Shown here: positions 8,479 to 16,502 of the stretch, in pieces
Position numbering within the stretch: position 1 is the stretch's first letter
Layout of the letters: each line of letters begins with the position of its first letter
Origin: Acidobacteriota bacterium
GTDB taxonomy: Bacteria; Acidobacteriota; Blastocatellia; Pyrinomonadales; Pyrinomonadaceae
Assembly: GCA_003223935.1 (NCBI GenBank)
Contig: QHXQ01000068.1
Location: 1-55,393, forward strand
DNA length: 55,393 nt
Direction: 5' to 3'
Translations under genes and position numbers: made by a program
The notes under the pieces: generated by a model
Database searches by the model: none
What the model was told of the DNA's origin: nothing
The model's input: only the letters and a program-made list of their open reading frames with translations

Positions 8479-9210
8479 TCACGCAGAGTTGGCGTGACGG
8501 TCTGACGGGGCCTGCGAGGTCGCGCGCGCGACCGGCGGGGGAACAGGCTTGCTCTCCTTGTTCGACGGCGTGACGGGCGCGCTGCTACGAGTTGTCATTT
8601 CGGCGTGCGGCGGTGCTTGTTTGCTCTGTTGCGCCGCTTGCGCTTGCCCGGCCGGTTGCGCGGTCATGCGGCAACTGCCCTCGAAGATCGCGCCTTGCTC
8701 GATGACGAGCGCGGGCGTTTGGATGTTGCCATTGACGCGGGCGGTGCGACCAAACTCGATGCGCCCGCTCGCCCTGATATCGCCATTGATTGTGCCGTTG
8801 ACCCGCGCGACGGCCACTTCTATGTCTGCGTCCACCTGTCCGCCCGCGCTCACGATGAGCGTGCCGTCCTGCGAGCGGACGTGACCGGACACGCGCCCGT
8901 CCACGCGCAGCATGCCTTTGAAATTGGTCTCGCCCGACACGATGCTGTGCACGCCGACGAAGCCGCCAATCAAACCATCTTTCAGATCGCGCGCCAGCGC
9001 ATCGGTCTCAGAGACGGCGCGCGGTTGTGTAGGCGTGGCCGCAAAGGTCGGGCTGGCAGTATGCGCGGTTGATGGTACGGACTGTGCCGTCGGTGCGGTG
9101 TGTGTGGCGTTTGGGTTCGCATTCTGGGGAGTGATTGGTGTCTGCGCTTGGCGCGCGGCCGGCTCTTGTTCAGCCGGTTCTGATTTATTGCTACGGCCCA
9201 TTCTCAACAT
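8479..9210 (-). CDS. Bactofilin (polymer-forming cytoskeletal protein)
   Basis: The 243-residue product has a Pro/Thr/Ala-rich disordered N-terminus, then a bactofilin beta-helix core at about residues 85-185 with the recurrent Gly-rich turns (IVSGETNFKGMLRVDGRVSG, then SQDGTLIVSAGGQVDADIE, then NGTINGDIRASGRIEFG), and a disordered tail. Bactofilins self-assemble into filaments without nucleotide, at the inner face of the envelope, and organise cell-shape or wall enzymes. A close paralogue is at 35102-35845. The ATG at 9210 is supported by GAGGAG 8 nt upstream on the minus strand. Confidence 0.9.
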   Translation of the reverse strand: MLRMGRSNKSEPAEQEPAARQAQTPITPQNANPNATHTAPTAQSVPSTAHTASPTFAATPTQPRAVSETDALARDLKDGLIGGFVGVHSIVSGETNFKGMLRVDGRVSGHVRSQDGTLIVSAGGQVDADIEVAVARVNGTINGDIRASGRIEFGRTARVNGNIQTPALVIEQGAIFEGSCRMTAQPAGQAQAAQQSKQAPPHAEMTTRSSAPVTPSNKESKPVPPPVARATSQAPSDRHANSA

Positions 9211-9552
9211 AAAGACAACTCCTCTCGGTTTCTGGATTCAACACATCTTGCGCGCAAAACGTTTGGCTAAGCGTCCTCCGGCGCGACAGGCACAGAGAGA
9301 GACACTGCAAGCGCGACCTTGCAAGGGCCTTTTGCGCGCGGTTAATGGATTCCTCTGGCAAAGCAGAAGCGGTGAGGCGCACGCGCCATAGGGCAGCGGA
9401 CTCGGGGCGTGTACGTCGCGTCATCATAGCCGCAGACCCACACGCCGATTATTACAGCGTCGTTGCAATGTCGTTATGTTCTCGTGCACGAACGGGCGCG
9501 GCTGGTTGAGTTGACGGAATGATGATTAGACGCACACATGGCGCGAGAGCAG
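9211..9552. other. Intergenic region without recognisable gene
   Basis: About 340 bp between the bactofilin start and the hairpin downstream of the lipoprotein gene. It should hold the bactofilin promoter. I see no clear sigma70 pair, no tRNA, and no frame with protein-like composition. Confidence 0.5.
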
Positions 9553-9595
9553 AAACGCCAAGAGCGCAAGAGAATCTCTTGCGCTCTTGGCGTTT
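9553..9595. terminator. Very strong hairpin downstream of the NTF2-like lipoprotein gene
   Basis: The perfect 21-bp arms are 9553-9573 (AAACGCCAAGAGCGCAAGAGA) and 9575-9595, with almost no loop, 27 nt after the minus-strand stop codon at 9623. It may act as a transcription terminator. The arm contains a tandem-like CAAGAGCG/CAAGAG pair, resembling the dispersed repeat family, although the period here is 8. Confidence 0.7.
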
Positions 9596-9622
9596 AAGTT
9601 TAGCTTGCGGGTGCGGGGCATT

Positions 9623-10564
9623 TCACTTGGCCGGCGGCGCGGGCATAACCGGCGTGCCCTGATGCCAGAGCGCGAGCCACGAGCCATCGCGATTCACCCA
9701 GAGCGTGGCGTGCCTCTCGCCCGCCTTGTTGCCTCCCGGTATTTTGACCAAATAGGTGACGATGGAGGCGTCTTTGTCCAAGTCCACAGTCTTGAAGTCG
9801 CTCAACTGCGCATCGGTAAAGTCGAAGCCCTTGACGCCCTTGACCGATCCCGCCTTGTCGAAGACGCCGTTCTCTTCGACCTCGACCGAATCGCTGGCCA
9901 AGAAGCTGGCGAAACCGTCAAAATCTTTTCTTCTGAGTGCGTCCCAGACCGCTTTCTCTTTCATGACGGCGACCGGTTCAGTCGTGCTCGGCGGAACGGT
10001 CGGGGCCGGCGGCGGCGCTTTGGGTTTGGCCGGCTCACCGGGAAGTGTGGGCTGGGTGGCTTGCGCCTCCTTAACATCGGTGTCTTGATGAAAGATGGCC
10101 ACCCACTTGCCGCCGCGGTTGACCCAAATGGAACTGGCCCGCGAAGACGTGGCCGGGAGCGACTTGCCGCCGCTCGTGCCCTTGACGGCTGTCTTGTAGG
10201 TTATGACAGCCGCGTCCTTATCAATCGGCACAAACTTCCAGTCGGAGAGTGTGACGTCGGTCGGGTTGAAATCTTTGGTGCCGTTGATCGTGCCCGCTTT
10301 ATCAGTGATGTTGTCGCTGCTGACATAGACGAAGTTGTCGGCCAGCAGATTGCCGAAGGCCGCGTTGTCTTTACGCTTGAGCGCGTCCCAGACCTGTTTC
10401 TCCTGATCCGTAATGGTCGCTTCGGAGACGGTCGCGGTGGCAGGCGATGCCGTTGTCGTGGCGTTTGCGTTGGTCGTGGTAACGTTGGCGGGCGCTTCGG
10501 CTGGCTGTGTGCAGCCCCAGAGCGGCAGCAGCAACAGCGCTGCGAGCGCAATGAGTCGCTTCAT
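9623..10564 (-). CDS. Lipoprotein with two NTF2-like (DUF4440/SnoaL) domains
   Basis: The N-terminus MKRLIALAALLLLPLWGC is a lipoprotein signal with Cys at residue 18, followed by a Thr/Asn/Ala-rich spacer. Two tandem NTF2-like domains follow, about residues 50-165 (KQVWDALKRKDNAAFGNLLA, ending WVAIFHQDTDV) and about 200-310 (KAVWDALRRKDFDGFASFLA, ending WLALWHQGTPV), joined by a Pro-rich linker. The duplication is obvious by eye. NTF2-like domains form cone-shaped pockets, and no catalytic role can be assigned. A Shine-Dalgarno (AAGGAG) precedes the ATG. It is about 120 bp downstream of another DUF4440 lipoprotein, probably of common origin. Confidence 0.85.
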   Translation of the reverse strand: MKRLIALAALLLLPLWGCTQPAEAPANVTTTNANATTTASPATATVSEATITDQEKQVWDALKRKDNAAFGNLLADNFVYVSSDNITDKAGTINGTKDFNPTDVTLSDWKFVPIDKDAAVITYKTAVKGTSGGKSLPATSSRASSIWVNRGGKWVAIFHQDTDVKEAQATQPTLPGEPAKPKAPPPAPTVPPSTTEPVAVMKEKAVWDALRRKDFDGFASFLASDSVEVEENGVFDKAGSVKGVKGFDFTDAQLSDFKTVDLDKDASIVTYLVKIPGGNKAGERHATLWVNRDGSWLALWHQGTPVMPAPPAK

Positions 10565-10681
10565 GGGAGAACTCCTTTTTTATGTGGTCGTGGTCAACAG
10601 AGCGCGGTGTTTCTATGCCAAAACGCGCGCCAAGTCAACAGGCGACGGGCGCGCCGAGTTGGCGTTCGAGCGAGTTGGCGT

Positions 10682-11236
10682 TTACGACTTGGGAACTTTG
10701 ACGGCGGCTGAGGCAGCGACTTGCCAACGCCCGTTGCGTTTGATGAACGTGTCAATGAAATTGTAGGCCCCGCTAATGTCCATCTCTTTGCCGTCCTTGC
10801 CCTTGTATTTCCCGCCTTTGATTGTGGTGCGGCCGGTGATGGTGGCAGCGTCGTCGCTATGGACGCGCACTTTCATGTCTGTGATGTCAAACGACTCGGC
10901 CGTGAAAGATTTACTTTCGGCGTCTTTAATGTCTTCGGCTTGCCCGCCGAGTGTGCTCGAAGGATCGACGTAGGCGAAGTCGTCGGCCTCAATCCGCTTG
11001 ATCTCATTGACATCATGACCGGTGACAGCCTTGGCCCAGTCGCGCTCCATCTGCATCAACTCGGATTCGACGGCCGCACCGCCGGTCGTGGTTGTGGTAT
11101 TAGTCGTGCTGGTCTTATTGGCGTTGGCGCTTGGTGCCGCGTTCTCGTTAGTCGAAGGGGCGGCGCAGTTCAATTGACTGAGCATGACGGTGGTGCCCAA
11201 GAGCGCGAGCGCGAGGCAGAGCAAGAATCTTTTCAT
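10682..11236 (-). CDS. Lipoprotein with single NTF2-like (DUF4440) domain
   Basis: The N-terminus MKRFLLCLALALLGTTVMLS is a signal sequence leading to a lipobox-like LNC at about residue 24, with an Asn/Thr-rich linker (NANKTSTTNTTTTTGG) behind it. One NTF2-like domain follows (MERDWAKAVTGHDVNEIKRI, DDFAYVDPSSTL, and the closing NGRWQVAASAAVKV). It is the sister of the duplicated protein encoded just downstream on the same strand. The ATG at 11236 is preferred over 11254 because of the AAGGAGT eight bases before it and because the signal peptide starts there. The function is unknown. Confidence 0.85.
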   Translation of the reverse strand: MKRFLLCLALALLGTTVMLSQLNCAAPSTNENAAPSANANKTSTTNTTTTTGGAAVESELMQMERDWAKAVTGHDVNEIKRIEADDFAYVDPSSTLGGQAEDIKDAESKSFTAESFDITDMKVRVHSDDAATITGRTTIKGGKYKGKDGKEMDISGAYNFIDTFIKRNGRWQVAASAAVKVPKS

Positions 11237-11357
11237 GGATCGGGACTCCTTCACGAACAGAAGTTTGGTAGAGCAAAGCGAGGGTTTGACGGCGATAGCG
11301 GCACGCTTCTACGCCAAATCGCGCGGCGAGTCAAGAAAAAAGCAGTGCCAAGCGACA

Positions 11358-11421
11358 AATGACGAGGGACGAGGGACGAGCTAAGACAAAGTTCTTAACT
11401 TGTCACTTGTCCCTCGTCACT
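11358..11421. repeat. Heptamer-family hairpin element (GACGAGG units)
   Basis: The left arm has GACGAGG, GACGAGG, GACGAGC in tandem (11361-11381). The right arm (about 11398-11421) carries the complement with three mismatches (CTTGTCACTTGTCCCTCGTC). It ends 5 nt before the stop codon of the NagZ-like gene at 11426, and the other side is upstream of the lipoprotein gene. Nothing else is recognised in the 189 bp between these genes. Confidence 0.75.
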
Positions 11422-11425
11422 GTTC

Positions 11426-12655
11426 TTAAAAATTTGACGAGCGGCGTGTGCCGCCTTCGGGTGTGCCATAGACGGGCGCGTACTCGCCGGTGGTGTCGGC
11501 GGCTTCGAGCGCGCGTTTGAGATCGGCGATGGCGCGTGCGGCGGCCGCGAACTCGTCGGCGGCGAACGGCTCGGCCGCGCCCGCGAGTTGCAGCAAGCGC
11601 TCAATGCGCTCGTTGGCGCGCGTGATCAGTTCAAGTTGGCCGCGGCCGGTCTTAACCGATTCGACGAGCAGATCGCGCGCGGCGACAAAGTTCGCTTCGT
11701 GCTCGCAGATCAAGACCATGTCCGAACCGGCCTCGATGGCGCGCAGAGATGCTTCGGCCACCGTGAGCGTCTGCACGACCGCGCCCATCTCCATATCATC
11801 CGTGATGACCAATCCATCAAACTTGAGCGCCTGACGCAGCATGCGCATCACGACGTTGCTGCTGATGGTCGCGGGCAGTTTGTGCAACTGATCGGGCGCG
11901 GGCAGATCGGCCGTGCGCCGAAACCACGCCTGCAAAAATTCCGAGACTTCGGGAAACGCCGCATGGCTGACCATGACCGCGTGCAGCCGCTCGCCGGGGC
12001 GGTGAAACATCAAGTCCATGAAAGGCACTAGGTCGCGCTCGAAAATCTCTTCCCAAGTGTGCGTGACGACGGGCAGACGGCGGTGCGAATCAACCTGCGA
12101 GCCGCCGAGACCGGGAAAGTGTTTGCCGCAAGCGATGACGTGCCCCGCCTGCAAACCATCAAGGTACGCGCCCGCGAGCCGCGAGACTTCCGCCGGTTGC
12201 GTGCCGAAGGTGCGCGCGCGCAGGCCGTTCGCTTCGTTACCGTCGCCTAGGTCGAGCACCGGCGCGAAGTTGAAATTGAAACCGAGCAGGCGCAAGACGC
12301 GCGCCGAGAGCGTACCGAACTGCTCTGCGAGATCGCTCCGCGCCGCATTGCGTATATGCTTCGCGGCCGGCATCGGCTCACAGATGGCGCGGAAGCGATC
12401 AACTAGACCGCCTTCTTGATCTATGCCGACGAACACTTGATGATCGAGCGCGTCACGTATCTGCGCGTTCAAGAGCGCGACCTGCTCGGCCGTCTCGATG
12501 TTGCGCCCGAACAGGATCACGCCGCCCGGTCGCACCTCACGTAGCAGCTCACGCCCGTGCCGTTCGAGCCGTGTGCCCGGCAGGCCGACGAAGAGCAAGC
12601 GACCACACATGCGGCGCAATTCGTCCGCAGCCATCATCTCTTTGCTTTCCGACAT
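11426..12655 (-). CDS. nagZ: Glycoside hydrolase family 3, NagZ-like beta-N-acetylhexosaminidase
   Basis: The 409-residue product fits a NagZ-type GH3 enzyme, which removes N-acetylglucosamine from muropeptides during wall recycling. Landmarks are FVGLPGTRLERHGRELLREV, GGVILFGRNIETAEQV, the KHFPGLGGSQVDSHRRLP segment carrying the Asp-His acid/base dyad, and LVITDDMEMGAV with the catalytic Asp nucleophile. There is no signal peptide, so it is cytosolic, as for NagZ. The ATG at 12655 (MSESKEMM) is preferred over 12739 because the extra 28 residues are Arg-rich and unlike the family. The C-terminus (TTGEYAPVYGTPEGG) is Gly-rich and extends slightly beyond the barrel. Confidence 0.85.
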   Translation of the reverse strand: MSESKEMMAADELRRMCGRLLFVGLPGTRLERHGRELLREVRPGGVILFGRNIETAEQVALLNAQIRDALDHQVFVGIDQEGGLVDRFRAICEPMPAAKHIRNAARSDLAEQFGTLSARVLRLLGFNFNFAPVLDLGDGNEANGLRARTFGTQPAEVSRLAGAYLDGLQAGHVIACGKHFPGLGGSQVDSHRRLPVVTHTWEEIFERDLVPFMDLMFHRPGERLHAVMVSHAAFPEVSEFLQAWFRRTADLPAPDQLHKLPATISSNVVMRMLRQALKFDGLVITDDMEMGAVVQTLTVAEASLRAIEAGSDMVLICEHEANFVAARDLLVESVKTGRGQLELITRANERIERLLQLAGAAEPFAADEFAAAARAIADLKRALEAADTTGEYAPVYGTPEGGTRRSSNF

Positions 12656-12728
12656 CTGCGCTTGGTTCCTGCCTGTCAGCTTAAGCGTTCGCCGCGTGCG
12701 GCGCAAGCAGCACATCGGATCGGGGCCT

Positions 12729-12758
12729 CTGACGTTCACGCGCGCGAACGGTTATACT
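12729..12758 (+). promoter_or_regulatory. Sigma70-type promoter for queG
   Basis: CTGACG at 12729-12734 and TATACT at 12753-12758 are 18 bp apart. The expected start near 12765 leaves only about 10 nt before the ATG at 12775, so the transcript would be nearly leaderless. Confidence 0.5.
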
Positions 12759-12774
12759 ATCAACTCGAACCGCG

Positions 12775-13773
12775 ATGACTGCACACGACAATGCACAGAC
12801 GACCCAACACCGCGCCGAAGTGTCCGCGCGCATCAAGGAGCGCGCGCGCGCCGAAGGTTTTCACAAGGTCGGCATCGTGCGCGCCGAGGCGCTCGACGTG
12901 GAGCGCACGCGGCTCGAAGAGTGGTTGCAGCGCGGTTATCACGGCGCGATGCAGTGGCTCGCGCGCGATCCCGTGCAACGCACAGACCCGCGCCTCGTCA
13001 TGCCGCAAGCGCGCTCCATCGTCGTCGTCGCGCTCAACTACTACACGCCGCATGAGCACACAAACGACAACGCAACCGGCAAAATCTCGCGCTACGCTTG
13101 GGGCGACGATTATCATGAAGTCGTTGGCGATAAATTGAAATCATTGCTCGCGTGGATCAAAGAACAATGGCCTGAAGCCGAGGGCAAAACGTGCGTGGAC
13201 ATTCAGCCGATGTTGGACAAAGCTTGGGCCGTGCGCGCAGGCTTAGGCTGGCTTGGCAAGCACACGAACTTGATCACGCGCGAATACGGTTCATGGGTCT
13301 TCATCGGCGAGTTGCTGTTGAATCTCGAACTCGCTTACGACAGCGAGCCGGTTGAAGATCATTGCGGCACATGCACGCTCTGCATTGACGCTTGCCCGAC
13401 GCAAGCGATCACCGAGCCTTACGTCTTGGACTCGAATCGCTGCATCTCTTACGCGACCATCGAACTACGCGCGGACGAACTGCCCGCAGAAGTCGCCGCC
13501 AACCTCGACGGTTGGCTCTATGGCTGCGACATCTGTCAGGACGTCTGCCCTTGGAATCATTTCGCGCAGCCGACCGACGAAGCGCGCTTCGAGCCGCGCC
13601 CCGAAATGGTCGCCGCCAACCTCGAAACAATCCTCGCGCTCACGCCCGAAGCTTATGCCGCGCGCTTTCGGCGCAGCGCCATCAAACGCGCCAAACTCGC
13701 GGGTCTCAAGCGCAACGCCCGCACGCTCCTCGATCACACGCCGAAAAAGGACAACGCAGATGAAGCCGATTAA
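12775..13773 (+). CDS. queG: Epoxyqueuosine reductase
   Basis: QueG performs the last step of queuosine synthesis, reducing epoxyqueuosine in the tRNA wobble position to queuosine with cobalamin and two [4Fe-4S] clusters. The 332-residue protein has the expected parts: LEEWLQRGYHGAMQWLARDP and SRYAWGDDYHEVV in the N-terminal domain, KAWAVRAGLGWLGKHTNLI around the active site, then ferredoxin-like CGTCTLCIDACP and CDICQDVCPWN cluster motifs at about residues 197 and 250. HEAT-like helices close the C-terminus. It overlaps the DUF885 gene by 14 bp, so the two are translated from one message. Confidence 0.93.
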   Translation: MTAHDNAQTTQHRAEVSARIKERARAEGFHKVGIVRAEALDVERTRLEEWLQRGYHGAMQWLARDPVQRTDPRLVMPQARSIVVVALNYYTPHEHTNDNATGKISRYAWGDDYHEVVGDKLKSLLAWIKEQWPEAEGKTCVDIQPMLDKAWAVRAGLGWLGKHTNLITREYGSWVFIGELLLNLELAYDSEPVEDHCGTCTLCIDACPTQAITEPYVLDSNRCISYATIELRADELPAEVAANLDGWLYGCDICQDVCPWNHFAQPTDEARFEPRPEMVAANLETILALTPEAYAARFRRSAIKRAKLAGLKRNARTLLDHTPKKDNADEAD

Positions 13774-15490
13774 ATTCTTGCTGCTCGCAAGTCTGTTGCT
13801 GCTTTATCCGACAACCATGAGCCACGCACAAAAACGCCCGCCGCCAAACCGAACCGCAACGCCCGCCGCCTTGCGCCGCATGGCTGATGAATACTATCGC
13901 TGGCGCAATGAAAACTATCCGGTCGTCAGCAGCGATCAGGGCCTGCACACTTGGGATAGACGCTTAACAGACTACGCGCCCGCAGCGATCAGCGCGCGCC
14001 ATCAGCACGTCGCACAGTTGCTCGCTCAAGTGCGTGCGATGCGCACTGAAGGGTGGCAGAAGGACGACCGCATTGACTGGCTACTATTTCGCGCGCAACT
14101 CGAAGGTGTCGAGTTCGGCGACCGCGTGTTGCAGTTCGAGCAGACCAATCCACAAACTTATGTGGACGAATGCACGAACGCCATCTTCTCGCTCTTGAAG
14201 AAAGAGTACGACACGCCGCGCACACGCGCGCTCGCCGCCACCGCGCGCCTCAAGCAGATGCCCGCTCTGCTTGAGCAGGGCCAACGCAACCTCGCGCGCC
14301 CCGTCAAACTCTACGCGCAGCTCGCGATTGATTCCGCGCGCTCGATTGATAGTCTCTACACCGACAGCTTGATGACGCTCGCGCGCGACCTCAACGCAAG
14401 CGAGCGTGATGATCTAATCAAAGCACGCGACGCCGCGCTGCAATCGCTCCACGCTTACGCCGATTATCTCGAACGGCGTCTGCCGCAGATGATCGCGTTC
14501 ACGCCGATGGGCGAGGCGAACTACAACTACATGCTCAAGCACATCTACCTGCTGCCGATTGACGCGAAGCAGGTCGAGATGTTGGGGCAAGCGGAACTCG
14601 CCCGCTATCGCGCGCTCGAATCACTGCTGCCTGATCCGTCGCTCGCCGATCCGAATCCGGCGCGCGCGCAAAACATCCCCGCCGATCAACAAGCCTTCCT
14701 CAAAGCTTACGAGAGCCGCGAGCGCGAGATGATCGACTTCCTGCGCACGAACAATCTCGTCACGTTGCCCGCGTATCTAGGTCGCTTCGAGATACGGCAA
14801 CTGCCCGACGCTTTCAAGCCAACTAGCCCTGGCGGTTTTATGAACCCGCCCGGCGTCTATGACAAGGATGCGACCGGCTTCTACTTCATCCCGACTTACA
14901 GTCCGCAGTCCAAAAATTTTTACATCCGCGCCGCCATCGAAGACCCGCGCCCGATCCTCGGTCACGAAGGCATTCCGGGCCACTTCCTGCAACTCTCGAT
15001 TGCGAACCATCTCAAAGATGAGATTCGACGCCAGCACGGCGACGGCGTCTTCGTCGAAGGTTGGGCGCTCTATGGCGAAGAGATGTTGATGCGCACAGGT
15101 CTCTATCCGAACAACTCTGCGGCGCAAGGCCAAATCCTACGGCTCGCGCGCTATCGTGCGGCGCGCATCGGCGTGGACGTGAACCTGCACACGGGTCGTT
15201 GGACGTTCGAGCAAGCGGTCAACTATTTCATGGAAGCGGGCGGCCTTGACGCGGAAGCGGCGACGGGCGAAGCGGCCGGCGCGGCCTCCTCACCGACGCA
15301 GAAGATCTCTTACATCGTGGGCAAGTGGCAGATCATGCGCCTGCTCGGCAAGTATCGAGATAAGCAGGGCGCGCAGTTTCGGCTCGGTCAATTCCACGAC
15401 GACCTGATCAAGCACGGCAGTCTCCCGCTCTCCGTCGTCGAATGGATACTGCTCGATGATCCGTCAACGCTCGAACAGGCGTTGCGTTGA
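13760..15490 (+). CDS. Secreted DUF885 family metallopeptidase-like protein
   Basis: The 576-residue product starts with a signal peptide (MKPIKFLLLASLLLLYPTTM, cleavage near SHA-Q). It has the DUF885 core, with the probable metal-binding GHEGIPGHFLQ (HExxGH) at about residue 405 and the second conserved block EGWALYGEEML about 30 residues on, which supplies a further Glu. The family is thought to be zinc-dependent peptidases with a mainly helical M32-like fold; the substrate here is not known. The ATG at 13760 is chosen because the signal peptide begins there and it overlaps the queG stop. Two strong palindromes follow the stop codon. Confidence 0.88.
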   Translation: MKPIKFLLLASLLLLYPTTMSHAQKRPPPNRTATPAALRRMADEYYRWRNENYPVVSSDQGLHTWDRRLTDYAPAAISARHQHVAQLLAQVRAMRTEGWQKDDRIDWLLFRAQLEGVEFGDRVLQFEQTNPQTYVDECTNAIFSLLKKEYDTPRTRALAATARLKQMPALLEQGQRNLARPVKLYAQLAIDSARSIDSLYTDSLMTLARDLNASERDDLIKARDAALQSLHAYADYLERRLPQMIAFTPMGEANYNYMLKHIYLLPIDAKQVEMLGQAELARYRALESLLPDPSLADPNPARAQNIPADQQAFLKAYESREREMIDFLRTNNLVTLPAYLGRFEIRQLPDAFKPTSPGGFMNPPGVYDKDATGFYFIPTYSPQSKNFYIRAAIEDPRPILGHEGIPGHFLQLSIANHLKDEIRRQHGDGVFVEGWALYGEEMLMRTGLYPNNSAAQGQILRLARYRAARIGVDVNLHTGRWTFEQAVNYFMEAGGLDAEAATGEAAGAASSPTQKISYIVGKWQIMRLLGKYRDKQGAQFRLGQFHDDLIKHGSLPLSVVEWILLDDPSTLEQALR

Positions 15491-15491
15491 A

Positions 15492-15560
15492 GTCAGTACC
15501 GCCGGCGGTACTGACAGTGCTATCCAACAAGAGTGAAACCCGCGCGGGTTTCACTCTTGT
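15492..15560. terminator. Two perfect palindromes between convergent genes
   Basis: 15492-15515 is a 24-bp perfect palindrome (left half GTCAGTACCGCC). 15527-15560 is a 34-bp perfect palindrome (left half ACAAGAGTGAAACCCGC). The second overlaps the stop codon of the MerR gene on the minus strand. They presumably terminate both converging transcripts. Confidence 0.75.
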
Positions 15561-16339
15561 CTATTCTTGCGGACGGCCGCTGCTTGGCAGATGAAGGCTT
15601 GCACCTCGTCGCTGAAGAATTTCGGCATCGAAGCGGGCCAGTTGGCCTTGTCGGCGTACAACTTGTTGAGACCCTCTTGAATAGCCGGGTCGCCGCCCGT
15701 AAAACCTTTGAGCAGTTCCGCCCAACGCGCGGCTAAGCCTTGCGCCCGCTCGCTCGCCGGGTCAACGCTTTCGGCGACCGCCGCCTCGCACTCCTTGATC
15801 AGAGCAGCCCAGTCGCGCTGCCCTTGCTCGACGACTTCGCGCGGGATCGTCGCGGCGCGCTCGGCGATCCGTGCTTGCGCCTCTGCCGAATAGTATTTCT
15901 TCGTCCAGTCCATGTCGCTCATAGTTATCACCTCCACGATCTGTTTGAATGCGTCCCAATCGGGCGCACCGTGTTCGGCCGTCAAACGCTCGGCGCGCTC
16001 GATGGCGGCGAGCGCAAGGTCGAGCCGGCGACGTTGCTCCGAGAGCAACCAACGCTGCAAGCGCAGCGTCGTCGCCAGATCAAACTCACGCCCGTCTAAG
16101 AGTTCTTTGATCTGCTTCAGGGACAGGCCGATGAACTTCAACGTCACGATCTGCTGCAAGCGTGCGAAGTCGCGCGCGCCGTACAGACGATAACCGGCCG
16201 CCGTGCGCCGCGCCGGCTTGAGCAAACCTAGCCGGTCGTAGTGGTGCAACGTGCGTATGGTCACGCCCGCGCGCGCGGCGAACTCGTGCGCTTGGAACAG
16301 TCGTTCGGTTGAGTCTTGCAAAGCTCTATTCCCCTTCAC
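15551..16339 (-). CDS. MerR-family transcriptional regulator, TipAS-like C-terminal domain
   Basis: The N-terminal MerR helix-turn-helix is plain: FQAHEFAARAGVTIRTLHHY, then DRLGLLKPARRTAAGYRLYG, then FIGLSLKQIKELLDG. A dimerisation helix follows, and then a C-terminal helical domain of the TipAS/antibiotic-binding type (TKKYYSAEAQARIAERAATI, then FTGGDPAIQEGLNKLYAD, then AFICQAA). Such proteins bind a drug-like ligand and activate transcription by untwisting a promoter with a long spacer. Just upstream is exactly such a promoter, so it probably controls its own gene. The start is GTG at 16339. No transporter or other obvious target lies next to it. Confidence 0.88.
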   Translation of the reverse strand: MKGNRALQDSTERLFQAHEFAARAGVTIRTLHHYDRLGLLKPARRTAAGYRLYGARDFARLQQIVTLKFIGLSLKQIKELLDGREFDLATTLRLQRWLLSEQRRRLDLALAAIERAERLTAEHGAPDWDAFKQIVEVITMSDMDWTKKYYSAEAQARIAERAATIPREVVEQGQRDWAALIKECEAAVAESVDPASERAQGLAARWAELLKGFTGGDPAIQEGLNKLYADKANWPASMPKFFSDEVQAFICQAAAVRKNRQE

Positions 16340-16345
16340 AAACAG

Positions 16346-16376
16346 ATGATAAGGTCTGACGCAACGTCAGGCTCAA
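16346..16376 (-). promoter_or_regulatory. MerR-type promoter with operator dyad in a 19-bp spacer
   Basis: Read on the minus strand, TTGAGC (16376-16371) and TATCAT (16351-16346) are separated by 19 bp, the over-long spacing typical of MerR-activated promoters. The spacer contains the dyad CTGACG-TTG-CGTCAG (16370-16356). It lies directly in front of the MerR-family gene, so autoregulation is inferred. Confidence 0.75.
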
Positions 16377-16449
16377 GCACTTTTTTTATGAGCGCAAGAA
16401 ATTTTAACTGCAAAGGATGCGAAGCGAGAAAGCGGGAGAGCGCAAAGAC

Positions 16450-16490
16450 AAGCTCAAAGCTCAAATTTCAAATCTCAAATCAAACTGTTA
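16450..16490. repeat. Short tandem word repeat (CTCAAAT family)
   Basis: The sequence contains CTCAAAG, CTCAAAT, TTCAAAT, CTCAAAT, that is, four heptamers in a row (AGCTCAAAGCTCAAATTTCA and onward), ending about 10 bp before the hyuA start codon. It is the single-armed counterpart of the tract at 5757. No opposing arm is seen nearby. Confidence 0.55.
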
Positions 16491-16502
16491 GATTAAGCAA
16501 CC

